A DNA stretch of 64,000 bases. It comes from Arenibacter algicola. Lineage in GTDB: Bacteria; Bacteroidota; Bacteroidia; Flavobacteriales; Flavobacteriaceae. A program made the position numbers and the translations under genes. A model generated the notes under the pieces. That model was given only the letters and a program-made list of their open reading frames with translations, ran no database searches and was not told the DNA's origin. Shown one piece after another: positions 10,801 through 18,433 of the stretch (its first letter is position 1; each line of letters opens with the position of its first letter). The stretch is from contig NZ_JPOO01000001.1 in assembly GCF_000733925.1 (NCBI RefSeq), forward strand, positions 1,054,001 through 1,118,000. Reading direction: 5' to 3'.

Positions 10801-11054
10801 ACGGCTTCCTCCACGGGTTGCAGAATACCTTGTTCCACCTCTGCCGGGGAGGCACCTGGATAGGCCACTGAAACTTCAACAAAATCTAACTGAAATTCCG
10901 GAAATACCTCCTTTTGTATTTTGAACATGGTAAATATTCCACCGCCGAGAAGCACTAACATAAGTAGGTTGGTGGCAATGGAGTTTTTGGCCATATAGGC
11001 AATAGCACCTTCTTTCCTAGGAGTTTTATTTTCTTTCTTTTCCTTTTTGTCCAT
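7881..11054 (-). CDS. RND efflux pump, inner-membrane transporter subunit (AcrB/MexB-like)
   Basis: A 1057-residue proton-driven RND transporter. The N-terminal helix (residues ~27-45) is followed by the porter domain opening FPEFQLDFVEVSVAYPGASP. Two sets of membrane helices flank periplasmic loops, with GILAIIIVLIILTLFLEYRLA and the helix-4 DD pair in VVLGIVVDDAIVVGEN that carries the proton. The second half repeats the layout with GVVVNDSLIMIDYAN. Length is typical. It is the last gene of a three-gene operon: the adaptor ends 7 bp upstream and the outer-membrane factor precedes that. Substrate cannot be told from sequence. Confidence 0.95.
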   Translation of the reverse strand: MDKKEKKENKTPRKEGAIAYMAKNSIATNLLMLVLLGGGIFTMFKIQKEVFPEFQLDFVEVSVAYPGASPAEVEQGILQPVEEAVRAVQGIKEIASEANEGSGQILIELVAGSERMKAFQDIDQAINRIRTFPDDIEQPIVSLQSRQRDVLQIGLYGKADIWTLRQLAERLRNILLSNPKITQVELGNVPDYETRIEIPRHNLQKYNLTLGQVADIIQQSSNDVPAGAVQTQSGEILLRMQERKQWAKEYGNITVISSDSGAKVTLDDIATITDGFEETGFHGQFNQENYVELRIFRIGNQSPLEIADAVEGIMEDFQLPPGIKYRTDSNRAADYRERLSLLTENGILAIIIVLIILTLFLEYRLAFWVMMGMTVSFVGGMIFLPLIGISVNMISMFGFLVVLGIVVDDAIVVGENVYEYRQKGFSPIKAAIAGTKDVSLPVVFSIVTTIIAFVPLLFMPSETGKFWQPLPAVVIVILGVSLLEALFILPSHLAQLKKETNKNKWVKKLEGWQRTFANAFDRFIENKYRPLLDKCLQYRYITLTAAVALLLIVGGYGYSGHMGLIMMPEVAADEIEAGVRLPVGTTPDQAAKVAHAISNSTQRMFEEHNLYEVAEGIKTNVRGQNFIDVEIVMLPPDQRDITAAEIIALWRDNIGDIEGVDQITFEAERGPGGARQAISIDLSHSDINVLEKASGAFVERMKAFSNTRDVTDNYNKGKMQFDFKLLPQGRSLGLTSDEVGRQVRDGFFGALAMRQLRGMNEIEVRVKLPIEERKDIQNLENFLIRTPGGIEVPLMDVVEVEQREAFSSINRRDGRRIVNVGMDVEPANAVTRVINMVQEETLPQLRADFPGITWSFEGSQADMRESTNTLRAGFAIAMGLIYVLLAIAFHSYAQPLIVMTAIPFGIVGAVIGHILLGYDLSLVSLMGVIALSGVVVNDSLIMIDYANKRRKEGNPIYTSIHEAGLRRFRPIMLTTMTTFGGLAPIILETSSQAYYLIPMAISLGFGIVFATAIILVIVPCLYLTLEDIRLMMEKGRTVRQMDVSKTKAPENSVLVDK

Positions 11055-11061
11055 GGTCTAT

Positions 11062-12270
11062 CTATTGTGTCGGTTCTTTTTCGGAGCCTTCAGACCTTGT
11101 TCTTAATCCAATACCATTGCTTACGGTACTTAAATCTGTGATAACAATCTGTTCTCCCTCTTCTAATCCCTTACGGATGTAGGCGTAGTCATTATCTGTG
11201 AGAACGATATCAACCTCACGAATTTCCAATTTGCCCTCTTTCATCACCCAGACCGTTTCGATACTTCTAATATAATCCCTACTTAGGCGAACTACATTGT
11301 CCAATTTATTGGCCTGAATATCCACTTCAACAAAGGTGCCTATCATTAATTTGGGCTTCCCTTCTAAATCGGTATTTTTAGCAAGTGGATCTGCCACTTT
11401 TACCAGCACCCTAGCCAGGCGGGTCTGCCCGTCCAAGGCACCAATTTCTTTGTCCAGATAACCTTCCCGATACTGCTCTTCGGGCCAGGCCGTAGAATTC
11501 TTGATAAGTACTTCGGAACCCCTGTCTTTATCATTTTCGGGAAAGTGCAGCCATTGTAGTTTGGAAACCGGTACGGTTGCTGTAACCCAGTAATACTCTG
11601 TGCCAACGAGCCTACCTAAGTCATCCCCTGGACCAACTTGGGAACCAGCTGTGACGTTCTGGCTAAGAATATGCGCATCAAAAGGAGCACGAATAGTAGT
11701 TCTTTCCAAGTTTAATTGCGCTTGGTCCACAGAGGCCTTGGCGCCTACAATGGTAGCCTTAACGGCATTTAGCTGGGGCTGCCGTAATATTAGTTGTCGC
11801 TCATCTGCGGATAGCGGATTGTCTTTAAAAAGGGAATCGTTGGTTATTAGCATTAAATCTTGTTCCGCTATTTGCTGTCTGCCCATTTCGGTATCCAAGG
11901 TAGTCTTGGACTGTAGTAGTTCGCTCTTTCTAAGTTCTAGGGTGTTCCTATAATCCGAGGGGTCTATTTGGAGCAGCGGTTGATTCTTTTTTACGAATCC
12001 CCCGGGCGTAAAAGCTGGATCCCTATTTATTATCTGTCCGGATACCAACGGACTTAAGGTAATATCCTCCACCGGTTGCACTGTGCCCGTTGCTGATATG
12101 GTGGGTTCATAGGAACCTACTTTTACGGTAATCACATCCACTAACATAGCAGTTTCTATGCTTGCCCCTTCGGTCTTTGCTTCCGGTTCCGTAGAAAATA
12201 TAAGGGTGGTAATAGCAATCCCGGCAATGAGTATTGCCAAACATATCCACAGTATTTTTTTATTGCTCAT
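11062..12270 (-). CDS. RND efflux periplasmic adaptor (membrane fusion protein)
   Basis: A 402-residue HlyD/AcrA-family adaptor that links the pump to the outer-membrane channel. It has one N-terminal membrane segment (ILWICLAILIAGIAITTLIF), a split lipoyl domain (ATGTVQPVEDITLSPLVSGQI and RTTIRAPFDAHILSQNVTAGS), an alpha-helical hairpin between them, and beta-barrel and membrane-proximal regions. There is no lipobox, so it is membrane-anchored. It lies between the channel gene (12 bp upstream) and the pump gene (7 bp downstream). Confidence 0.94.
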   Translation of the reverse strand: MSNKKILWICLAILIAGIAITTLIFSTEPEAKTEGASIETAMLVDVITVKVGSYEPTISATGTVQPVEDITLSPLVSGQIINRDPAFTPGGFVKKNQPLLQIDPSDYRNTLELRKSELLQSKTTLDTEMGRQQIAEQDLMLITNDSLFKDNPLSADERQLILRQPQLNAVKATIVGAKASVDQAQLNLERTTIRAPFDAHILSQNVTAGSQVGPGDDLGRLVGTEYYWVTATVPVSKLQWLHFPENDKDRGSEVLIKNSTAWPEEQYREGYLDKEIGALDGQTRLARVLVKVADPLAKNTDLEGKPKLMIGTFVEVDIQANKLDNVVRLSRDYIRSIETVWVMKEGKLEIREVDIVLTDNDYAYIRKGLEEGEQIVITDLSTVSNGIGLRTRSEGSEKEPTQ

Positions 12271-12282
12271 AAATTTTATTTT

Positions 12283-13713
12283 CTATTGATTGTCGATCTC
12301 TCTTTCGGTTTCAAATCCGCCAGCCAATGCTCTGTACAGTGCAATTCGTATTAGGATTAATTGCCGTTGGGACACTATGTAATCCCTACGGAGTTGTTGT
12401 TCGGCATCCAAACCTATAAGTACATCCAAGTAGGGGCTAAATCCGTTAAGGAATTCTACCCGCAGTTGCCTGTTGCTTTTTTGTGCCAATTCCAATTGTC
12501 TGCCAATATTATCTACCCTTTGCTTTTGTTTTATTTCCTGAATCAAGCCATTTTCCACCTCTTGAAAGGCCTCCAAAGTGGTCTGTCCGTATTCCAAAAG
12601 TCGTTGTTGCTTAATGGCCTGGGTCCTGTCCACTTCAGCACTAAGCTGTCCGCCATAGAATAAGGGAGCCAATATGTTTCCGGCTAAGGTATAGGCCCAA
12701 TTGTCAAACAGATTTTGAAAACTATTGGATCGCAGTTGTCCCCTGGCACTTACTGATAATCTAGGATATTTACTGCGCACTGCCGACGCCATATCCCTAT
12801 CGGCTGCTAATAATACGGCGTAGGATTGTTGTATGTCCGGTCTACGCCTGATGAGTTCCAGAGGCATACCTGCCTCTGGTAGTTCTGGCAATGTAGGTAG
12901 ATCGGTGGTTTCAAAAGTAACGTTTATTTGAGGCTGTTTGCCCATTAATACCGCCAATTGATTTTCCAAAAGGGCTACATTGGTTTCAAAAATAATCTGC
13001 TGCTCTTTGGTACTTTCCAATAACTGCGCCTGTCTCAGAATGTCCACTGCCCTAATCTGACCGCCAACAAACCTCGTTCTTATAAGTTTAATTATATCCT
13101 CGTTTGTAGATATTTGGTCTTTTGTAATTTGAAGTTGTTTTTTTGCCGCTATTAATTGGTACCAAGTGGTTGCAATTTCAGCAGAAAGGGATATAGCTGC
13201 AGTTCGGTAATCGTACAAACTGGCTTCGGACCTGAATTTTTCTGCCTGTACCGAACTTCGTATCCTGCCCCATAAATCCAGTTCGTAATTGGCGGAAAGG
13301 CCCAGTTGAGTATTTTCCCCACCCACAAAATCGGGTTCAGGTAAATTTATGGCCGATTGTGCGCTAGCTGCAATTTGCGGCCATTTATCCCCGGCTTCAC
13401 GTGCTACTATGGCTCTTGAAGCCAAAAATTGCTGCCATGTAGCGGCAAGGTCCAAGTTGGACTGTAACGCGGAATCGATGAGAATATTAAGTTGCTCATC
13501 GTTGAAGGCGGTCCACCATTTGTCTTCCAAGATACTTGGGCCGCTATAAGAGAATTCCTTTAAGTCATCTATAGGTAACGCTACATTTGAAAATTTAGGG
13601 GAACAGCCAAAGAAGAGCAAGACGAAGATCAAAAAACAAAATGCAAAGTTTTTTTGAACACCTAATGGTTTGAATTGCGTTTTTAATCTTAGGAAAGTGC
13701 TTTTAGTCTGCAA
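12283..13713 (-). CDS. RND efflux outer-membrane factor (TolC/NodT family lipoprotein)
   Basis: A 476-residue outer-membrane channel. The N-terminal signal ends in the lipobox LLFFGC near residue 37, then WWTAFNDEQLNILIDSALQSN, the conserved opening of NodT-type factors. Two OEP repeats follow, with PLELIRRRPDIQQ, the conserved LxxRRPDI motif that starts the second half. The predicted start at 13713 is TTG; no in-frame ATG occurs before the signal peptide. It is the first gene of the efflux operon. A short palindrome lies about 65 bp upstream (13779-13793). Confidence 0.94.
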   Translation of the reverse strand: MQTKSTFLRLKTQFKPLGVQKNFAFCFLIFVLLFFGCSPKFSNVALPIDDLKEFSYSGPSILEDKWWTAFNDEQLNILIDSALQSNLDLAATWQQFLASRAIVAREAGDKWPQIAASAQSAINLPEPDFVGGENTQLGLSANYELDLWGRIRSSVQAEKFRSEASLYDYRTAAISLSAEIATTWYQLIAAKKQLQITKDQISTNEDIIKLIRTRFVGGQIRAVDILRQAQLLESTKEQQIIFETNVALLENQLAVLMGKQPQINVTFETTDLPTLPELPEAGMPLELIRRRPDIQQSYAVLLAADRDMASAVRSKYPRLSVSARGQLRSNSFQNLFDNWAYTLAGNILAPLFYGGQLSAEVDRTQAIKQQRLLEYGQTTLEAFQEVENGLIQEIKQKQRVDNIGRQLELAQKSNRQLRVEFLNGFSPYLDVLIGLDAEQQLRRDYIVSQRQLILIRIALYRALAGGFETEREIDNQ

Positions 13714-13778
13714 TGGTAGGGTTATATTTAGGTTTTCCCTAAGATACTTTTTTTAGCGGTATTACTGTATTAACAAAA

Positions 13779-13793
13779 TCTTAATTGTTAAGA
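13779..13793. promoter_or_regulatory. Short palindrome upstream of the efflux operon
   Basis: TCTTAA-TTG-TTAAGA is a perfect inverted repeat of 6-nt arms about 65 bp before the first gene of the RND operon. A repressor operator is conceivable, but no regulator gene is adjacent and a 6-nt palindrome in AT-rich DNA is not rare. Confidence 0.2.
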
Positions 13794-13980
13794 ATGTCTT
13801 AAGGAAATGGGTTTGGATTTTACCAATACCGATTGCGTTTGTATTGATTTTTTGCCGCGTTTAATAAAGTAGTAATTTGGATAAACTGTTAGTTATCGGA
13901 ACATACTAGGTTCAGATGATAAACGAATGAGGATATTAAATGTAACCTGTAATAACCCTTTTTAATAAGGTTATCTATAA

Positions 13981-15540
13981 TTATTCGGTTGCATTGGAAG
14001 CCTGAATAAAATGGGCTTTCAAATCCGGTTGGGGCATAGTACTGTCCAATGGAAACATAGGTCTCTTGATACGTTCGTAACCAAGTCGGTTTAGATCCTG
14101 GTCAACCCCACCAGGGGTCAATGCCATAACCCAATCCCCTCGCATATCATATAGATCTGGGACCAAGTAACCTATTTTGACCACAATAATATCCGTTTCT
14201 TTAGGATGTAAACCTAAATTGGTGAAGTCGCTTAAATAATGGTATGGCTTTCTTTTTTTGGTAACGATTACCTGTATACTTCCAATTTTAACCACAACCT
14301 CCACTTCTGCGTTCACATCTCCCGACTTGATTGCTTCTATGGTTCCTTCCAGTTCCAAGGGACCGGCAAATCGGTCATCCACTGCAGCACCTGCCGTTGC
14401 CTTAATTTTTCCGCCGACACCTATTTCAAGGGCCTTTTCAACAAATTCCGGGCCTGGTATTGAAGCATAGATCAAGGAAGGGCCTTTGTCCGATTTAAAT
14501 TCCGGTCTGGCCAATAGCTGTTGTAGCGTCCAGGTGACGTCACCTGCACCACCAGCAGTTGGGTTGTCTCCCATATCACTGATCATAAATGGATGTTTTT
14601 GGCTGGACAGTGCCATTTCTAAACTTTCTTCCAAGCTTGTAGTTGGGGCAACAAAATCAAATTGATTTCGAACATCCCAAAAGCTTTGCGCCAATGTTTC
14701 TGCCCCTTTTTCAACTTTTTCCTTATCATCGCCTGTAACCATAACCACGGCATGGTTGCGGGGTTCATCTGCCCAGGCATATCCGATCCATATAGCGGCA
14801 TCAATAACACCTTCTTCATTGGCTATATCAGGAACTTTTGCATATAAACTTTTGCCAGGTTCAATTCGGGTGCTGGTTTTTTCACCTGGTAATAATATGG
14901 GTACTGGGATCCAGGCCTTGTATTGGGGCTTGCCTGTTCCATTTTCAAGTCGATCCAGAAGATTGGTGACCGCCCTTTTTTTGGATTGGATGGCATCCTC
15001 GTGGGGAGCCATTCTATAACAGGTTATCAGATCGGTATGTTTTGCCAATTTTTCGGACACGTTTCCGTGAAGGTCCATGGAGGTAGATATAAGTACCTCG
15101 GTACCGATTACTTCCCTAATACGTTCTATTAGGTCACCTTCTGGGTCATCTAACCCAACCACACTCATGGCACCGTGGATATCAAAAAATAGTCCGTCAT
15201 AAGGCCCATTTTCCTTCAATAAGTATAAAGTTTTGGTTACCAGGGATTCGTAAGCCTCTCGGGTGACCGTCCCGCCTGGTAATGATTTTCCCACCAAGGT
15301 AGGCACCCAATGCGCCCTAGTTCTATTTAACGAATCGACTTGTAGAAATGGGTATTTTGCGAATATAGAATCTCCTACTTTGGCATGAAAGGCTTCTTCA
15401 TGGGTTAAGGTAGGTGAAAAGGTGCTGCTTTCTATTCCTAGACCGGCAATCGCAATTTTGGGCAGTTTTTGATTTTCACCTTGTTGACAGGAAGTCATTA
15501 TAAGCAGGAGTAGGATATAGCAGGTGTAAAGCGGTTTCAA
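13981..15540 (-). CDS. M81-family (MlrC-like) metallopeptidase lipoprotein
   Basis: A 519-residue protein of the MlrC/M81 family, named for the enzyme that degrades linear microcystin; most members are of unknown substrate. A signal sequence with lipobox MTSC (Cys18) predicts a lipoprotein. The N-terminal M81 domain shows GLGIESSTFSPT, GPYDGLFFDIHGAM, STSMDLHGNVS and CYRMAPHEDA, with the Asp/His residues expected to bind metal. The C-terminal half carries SDMGDNPTAGGAGDVTW, the conserved MlrC C-terminal motif. Start is a TTG at 15540; there is no good ATG before the signal. It is monocistronic as far as I can see. Confidence 0.9.
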   Translation of the reverse strand: MKPLYTCYILLLLIMTSCQQGENQKLPKIAIAGLGIESSTFSPTLTHEEAFHAKVGDSIFAKYPFLQVDSLNRTRAHWVPTLVGKSLPGGTVTREAYESLVTKTLYLLKENGPYDGLFFDIHGAMSVVGLDDPEGDLIERIREVIGTEVLISTSMDLHGNVSEKLAKHTDLITCYRMAPHEDAIQSKKRAVTNLLDRLENGTGKPQYKAWIPVPILLPGEKTSTRIEPGKSLYAKVPDIANEEGVIDAAIWIGYAWADEPRNHAVVMVTGDDKEKVEKGAETLAQSFWDVRNQFDFVAPTTSLEESLEMALSSQKHPFMISDMGDNPTAGGAGDVTWTLQQLLARPEFKSDKGPSLIYASIPGPEFVEKALEIGVGGKIKATAGAAVDDRFAGPLELEGTIEAIKSGDVNAEVEVVVKIGSIQVIVTKKRKPYHYLSDFTNLGLHPKETDIIVVKIGYLVPDLYDMRGDWVMALTPGGVDQDLNRLGYERIKRPMFPLDSTMPQPDLKAHFIQASNATE

Positions 15541-15932
15541 TATGTTTTAGTTTTAGGTTCGTTATAGGTTTTGATATAAGGAAAGTAGTAATAGATTTTC
15601 CTTTAAAATCTAATTATAAGCATCGAATATAAGAATTTAATACAATGTTTTTTGAATAGGAATCGAACAAAATTCAATGTTCCAGAGACAAAGTCAACTG
15701 TTTAATTCAACCTCAGGGCAAATAAAAACTCGAGAATTGGGGATATGTTATTTTGGGTCAAGAATTTTAAAAATCATGTAAATTTTCAGGGAACTGGCTG
15801 ATGATTTTATATAAATGGCCAACCGACTTTTTGTAAACATTTTAATAAGGGTATGGAAAAATTTTCTTTTATGTACGACCCCGATTGTCTTTCTTTTAAA
15901 ACCCTAAAGGCTTCCTAGATTGAGTTGATTTC
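15541..15932. other. 392-bp intergenic region, no gene seen
   Basis: An AT-rich spacer between the M81 gene and the DUF2188 gene (both minus strand). I found no open frame with coding character, no clear terminator and no repeat. Confidence 0.5.
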
Positions 15933-16217
15933 TTAATCATCATAGCTTATCCGGTCTCGTATACCGCCACTCTCTCGATGAATAATTACATCGGCCTTGT
16001 ATTTTTTGGCTAAACTTTTGGCCTTGCGTATGGCCGTGCTCTGTTTTCGATGTTTACTGGTTATACGTTGGTTGCCTTCGCGACGTACGGCCCAACCTTC
16101 CTCATAGGGCACCACATGCTGGTGCCAGGTTCTGCCTCGTTTGCTTTGTTGCGAGCTGTTAAAAAAGACTTCCAAAAGGTCAATGAGGGTTCGTAACCAA
16201 GATTTGACGTTCGACAT
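15933..16217 (-). CDS. DUF2188 domain protein
   Basis: A 94-residue protein whose residues ~30-94 match the DUF2188 pattern: HVVPYEEGWAVRREGNQR, an Ala/Lys-rich helix IRKAKSLAKKYKADVIIH, then RESGGIRDRISYDD. The family is small, widespread and uncharacterised. The extra N-terminal ~30 residues are basic and look like a linker. It is the last gene of the left core before the island border at 16603. Confidence 0.85.
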   Translation of the reverse strand: MSNVKSWLRTLIDLLEVFFNSSQQSKRGRTWHQHVVPYEEGWAVRREGNQRITSKHRKQSTAIRKAKSLAKKYKADVIIHRESGGIRDRISYDD

Positions 16218-16409
16218 ATTCGCTTATTGTTGTTCCGAAGATACCATTATTTCTAGTTTTCCGATTGATGAAAATGAAACGGTTCAGCTCACGGAAAAAG
16301 TTAAAGTGTATATTTTGATGAAGGCGCGCTGGCCTTCCAATCCCGGAGGCATAACGAAACCGACGTTAAGAGGTTCACGAATACCGATAAAGAATTAATA
16401 TATAAAATA

Positions 16410-16553
16410 ATGAGTAAAAAACCAGTCGTAGGTGGTTTTAGAAGTGGAGCCGGAGGATTACCTTCGGTTTTCCCTAATGGTTCCCGTCCCGTAAATGCAA
16501 CTGGCTGTCCTTGCAGTCCAGGCGCTTTAAAACAACAAAGCCCGATCAAGTAA
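16410..16553 (+). CDS. Possible 47-residue ORF overlapping an att-like sequence
   Basis: An ATG-started frame of 48 codons, MSKKPVVGGFRSGAGG through a CPC motif to a TAA located inside a strong hairpin. I do not recognise it. Codons 12-16 (SGAGG) are encoded by the same 14 nt that form the tmRNA 3' end, and spurious SGAGG peptides commonly come from tmRNA sequence in databases. It may therefore be non-coding. No obvious ribosome binding site precedes it. Listed so that the region is described, not as a firm gene. Confidence 0.25.
   Translation: MSKKPVVGGFRSGAGGLPSVFPNGSRPVNATGCPCSPGALKQQSPIK
16443..16456 (-). other. Third, imperfect copy of the tmRNA 3'-end core
   Basis: Fourteen nt (AGTGGAGCCGGAGG) are identical to 37489-37502 at the tmRNA 3' end, in the same orientation. 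The next bases differ by one missing G (GGATT here, GGGATT in tmRNA). It lies 160 bp outside the island border at 16603. It could be a scar of an earlier integration at ssrA. Confidence 0.5.
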
Positions 16554-16568
16554 ACTTGTCGGGCTTTT
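16537..16568 (-). terminator. Rho-independent terminator, possibly the displaced original ssrA terminator
   Basis: Arms AAAGCCCGA(T)CAAGT and ACTTGTCGGGCTTT pair around a 2-nt loop with one bulged T. On the minus strand the hairpin is followed by TTTGTTGTTTT. It lies about 35-65 nt beyond the minus-strand end of the att core at 16603, the distance expected for the terminator of a tmRNA whose 3' end was at that core. Weaker flanking pairings (ACAACA/TGTTGT and GCAACTGG/CCAGTTGC, 16498-16593) extend the fold. Confidence 0.65.
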
Positions 16569-16602
16569 AATGTTGTAAATCGCAAACCAGTTGCGCTTAA
16601 TC

Positions 16603-16617
16603 GTGGAGCCGGAGGGA
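16603..16617 (-). other. Island attachment site, distal border (att core)
   Basis: GTGGAGCCGGAGGGA is identical over 15 nt to the tmRNA 3' end at 37490-37504 and in direct orientation. Similarity continues patchily on the island side (GAACC, then CG). This is what a displaced 3' fragment of an integration target looks like. Confidence 0.75.
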
Positions 16618-16812
16618 CCAGAACCTGCGGTTGGAATGCCCTGTAAACAGTCGTTTTCAGAGAGTAGCTTTTTTGTGCTCACCGAATAGGTGACTTTTAA
16701 TTTGAAGAGGTTTTTTTGAAACCTTATACAGGCTCAAATAACAGTAAATTAAAAAGAACTTCGAATATATAGCCGTTATATAAATTGAGCTATGGAATGC
16801 TAAAGATATTTG

Positions 16813-17181
16813 TTAGGATGCAAGATCGTAATCCTTGATCAAGACATCCGCAGGAATTTTAAGGTATTCGGTAAGTTTACGGATATGAGAAATACTCAAT
16901 TTTCTCTTTTTGTTAAGTATTTCCGAAGCCCTACTTCTACTGTTTAAAATTTTGCCTAGATCATTATCATCCAAACCCATTTGATCCATCATGAAGCGTA
17001 TGGCCTCTATCGGGTTGGGAGCTTCGATCGGATAATGCTCATCTTCATATTTTTCCACTACAAGTGCCAATACGTCCAGCTCCTCGCCTTCAGGTATACC
17101 TTCGTCTGCATGCAAAATTTCATTCATACGATTTAGATATGCTTTGTATTGTTCTTCGGATTTTATAACCTTGACTTCCAT
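16813..17181 (-). CDS. HigA-like HTH antitoxin/regulator, third gene of a HicAB operon
   Basis: A 122-residue protein with an N-terminal helical part (KSEEQYKAYLNRMNEIL, then EELDVLALVVEKYEDEHYPI) and a C-terminal XRE-type HTH (IRFMMDQMGLDDNDLGKILN, SRASEILNKKRKLSISHIRKL). This layout is that of the HigA-related COG5499 antitoxins, which usually sit beside a HigB RNase. Here no HigB is present: the gene follows hicB by 10 bp. I chose the ATG at 17181 (MEVKVIKSEEQY) because the longer frame would overlap hicB. It may be a co-regulator or an orphan antitoxin. Confidence 0.85.
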   Translation of the reverse strand: MEVKVIKSEEQYKAYLNRMNEILHADEGIPEGEELDVLALVVEKYEDEHYPIEAPNPIEAIRFMMDQMGLDDNDLGKILNSRSRASEILNKKRKLSISHIRKLTEYLKIPADVLIKDYDLAS

Positions 17182-17191
17182 AATTGTAATT

Positions 17192-17608
17192 TTAGAAGGA
17201 AACAGATTGTAACTCCCTACCCAATTCATGAATAGCTTTTTCAATAAGTTTTACCCTTCCCTCAGAAGCGGCAGCTTTACCAGTAACATACTGACGCATT
17301 AGAGATTCATTGATTTTTGCTTTTTTTCCAATAGCTGAAATCTTAACCTCCGGAATCAGATAAAAGAAGGCTTGTAAATCCATCTGATAATCCCAATCGG
17401 TTATTTTTTTCACATCCCTTACCCAATCTTCTTTTTCTTCTTCAGCTACTTCAATATAGTCGTCAAAAGCAACTTTTAAGTTGTCTTTTAATTCTTTCAA
17501 TGAATTTCCATAAGCGGTTACTACGCCAGGGATATTTTGTGTAGTTCCCCAATACGTACCGTCTTCTGCCTTCTCTACAAATACTTTAATTACTTTTCTC
17601 TTGCTCAT
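17192..17608 (-). CDS. hicB: HicB-family antitoxin
   Basis: A 138-residue HicB antitoxin. The degraded RNase-H-like HicB domain is visible at the N-terminus (KVFVEKAEDGTYWGTTQNIP, GVVTAYGNSLKELKDNLKVA), and a C-terminal HTH (ISAIGKKAKINESLMRQYVT, then AAASEGRVKLIEKAIHELG) can bind the operon's own promoter. The start MSKRKVIKVF at 17608 gives a 54-bp gap after hicA; an in-frame start further upstream would add 16 residues lacking family similarity. HicB neutralises HicA and usually autoregulates the operon. Confidence 0.92.
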   Translation of the reverse strand: MSKRKVIKVFVEKAEDGTYWGTTQNIPGVVTAYGNSLKELKDNLKVAFDDYIEVAEEEKEDWVRDVKKITDWDYQMDLQAFFYLIPEVKISAIGKKAKINESLMRQYVTGKAAASEGRVKLIEKAIHELGRELQSVSF

Positions 17609-17662
17609 TACCTTTATGTTATGATTTTTACTAATCTTATCCCTTATAGGAAACATTTGTGG

Positions 17663-17845
17663 CTATAAAAGCCCCGCTTGCCTTAATATTGATTTGACCG
17701 TTCCCATAGGAATATCCTTTTTGGGATGCGGTATGGTTACGAGACCTTTCTTCTTTGGATGCTTAAAATGGTGATGGCTACCTTTAGTTCTTACGATGTA
17801 CCAGCCATCTTTTTCTACCATCCGTATAAGAGCACTCGATTTCAT
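17663..17845 (-). CDS. hicA: HicA-family mRNA interferase toxin
   Basis: A 60-residue double-stranded-RNA-binding-fold toxin that cleaves mRNA independently of ribosomes in characterised members. Conserved features: SSALIRMVEKDGWYIVRTKG, the catalytic His in GSHHHF (residues 22-27), then HPKKKGLVTIPHPKKDIPMG and the terminal helix TVKSILRQAGL. The start at 17845 fits the family; an upstream in-frame ATG lies within the operator repeats. First gene of the operon hicA-hicB-higA-like. The active-site His is present, so it looks functional. Confidence 0.92.
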   Translation of the reverse strand: MKSSALIRMVEKDGWYIVRTKGSHHHFKHPKKKGLVTIPHPKKDIPMGTVKSILRQAGLL

Positions 17846-17853
17846 ATAACAAA

Positions 17854-17892
17854 TATATAACAAAAATGTTATATAACAAAATAGTTATATAA
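17854..17892. promoter_or_regulatory. Palindromic operators of the hicAB operon
   Basis: Two perfect inverted repeats lie just upstream of hicA: TATATAACA-4 nt-TGTTATATA (17854-17875), and TTATATAAC-6 nt-GTTATATAA (17869-17892). They share the half-site TATAAC and interleave. A further half-site overlaps the hicA start (17845-17850). Such arrays are typical autoregulatory sites for HicB-type HTH proteins. Confidence 0.65.
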
Positions 17893-18017
17893 ATAAAAAT
17901 ACATTCTTTTTATATAATAAACGCTATATTTAAAATTTTTCAATTTCCTTTACGGAAGGATGATGATATGTAAAGGATTTGAATATTTCTATGCACAGAG
18001 ACAAACCATGTACATTA

Positions 18018-18112
18018 CCCTTCATTGCATTCCGGCCAAAGCGCATCTTAAAAAAGTCTTGGACTCAATCCGTATTTGAAAAAGAAAACGGCTTAAGTCC
18101 GCTTTAGTTTTT
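18018..18112 (+). repeat. ~94-bp direct repeat, copy 1
   Basis: Shared core elements in order with copy 2: ATTCCGG-CAAAGCGCATC, GTAAAA/TTAAAA, TCTTGGAC, AAAACG-CTTAAGTCCGCTTTAGTTTT. Identity looks about 85% with one or two small indels. The two copies are 320 bp apart. Confidence 0.75.
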
Positions 18113-18339
18113 ATGACAAAGCAAATGGCAATGGCAACTCAGCTAAATCAAAACCTTTCTCTTGGGTCATTATGTATAGTTTTTTAAGTTTTCTATACAG
18201 AGAAAGTTTATTATGTATATAGAATGGATTTTTCTTTACAAAGGGAAGGCTTATGTATAGATTCTATGAATTGGTATATATTTTACAAGAGACTGATTCA
18301 CAAATCATAAACTGAGATTAAGTATAACCTCCGCCCATT

Positions 18340-18433
18340 GCCCTCCATTTTATTCCGGTCAAAGCGCATCGTAAAAAAATCTTGGACACAAGCCGTTTTG
18401 AAAAGGAAAACGCCTTAAGTCCGCTTTAGTTTT
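18340..18433 (+). repeat. ~94-bp direct repeat, copy 2
   Basis: Second copy, same orientation, starting near CCTCCATTTTATTCCGGTC and ending CTTAAGTCCGCTTTAGTTTT. It has no open reading frame of note and no terminal inverted repeats, so it does not look like an insertion sequence. Confidence 0.75.

Noticed and set aside
16141..16398. 85-codon plus-strand frame across the DUF2188 start
   Set aside because: The first part overlaps the DUF2188 gene antisense; the later part has no recognisable domain or start of its own.
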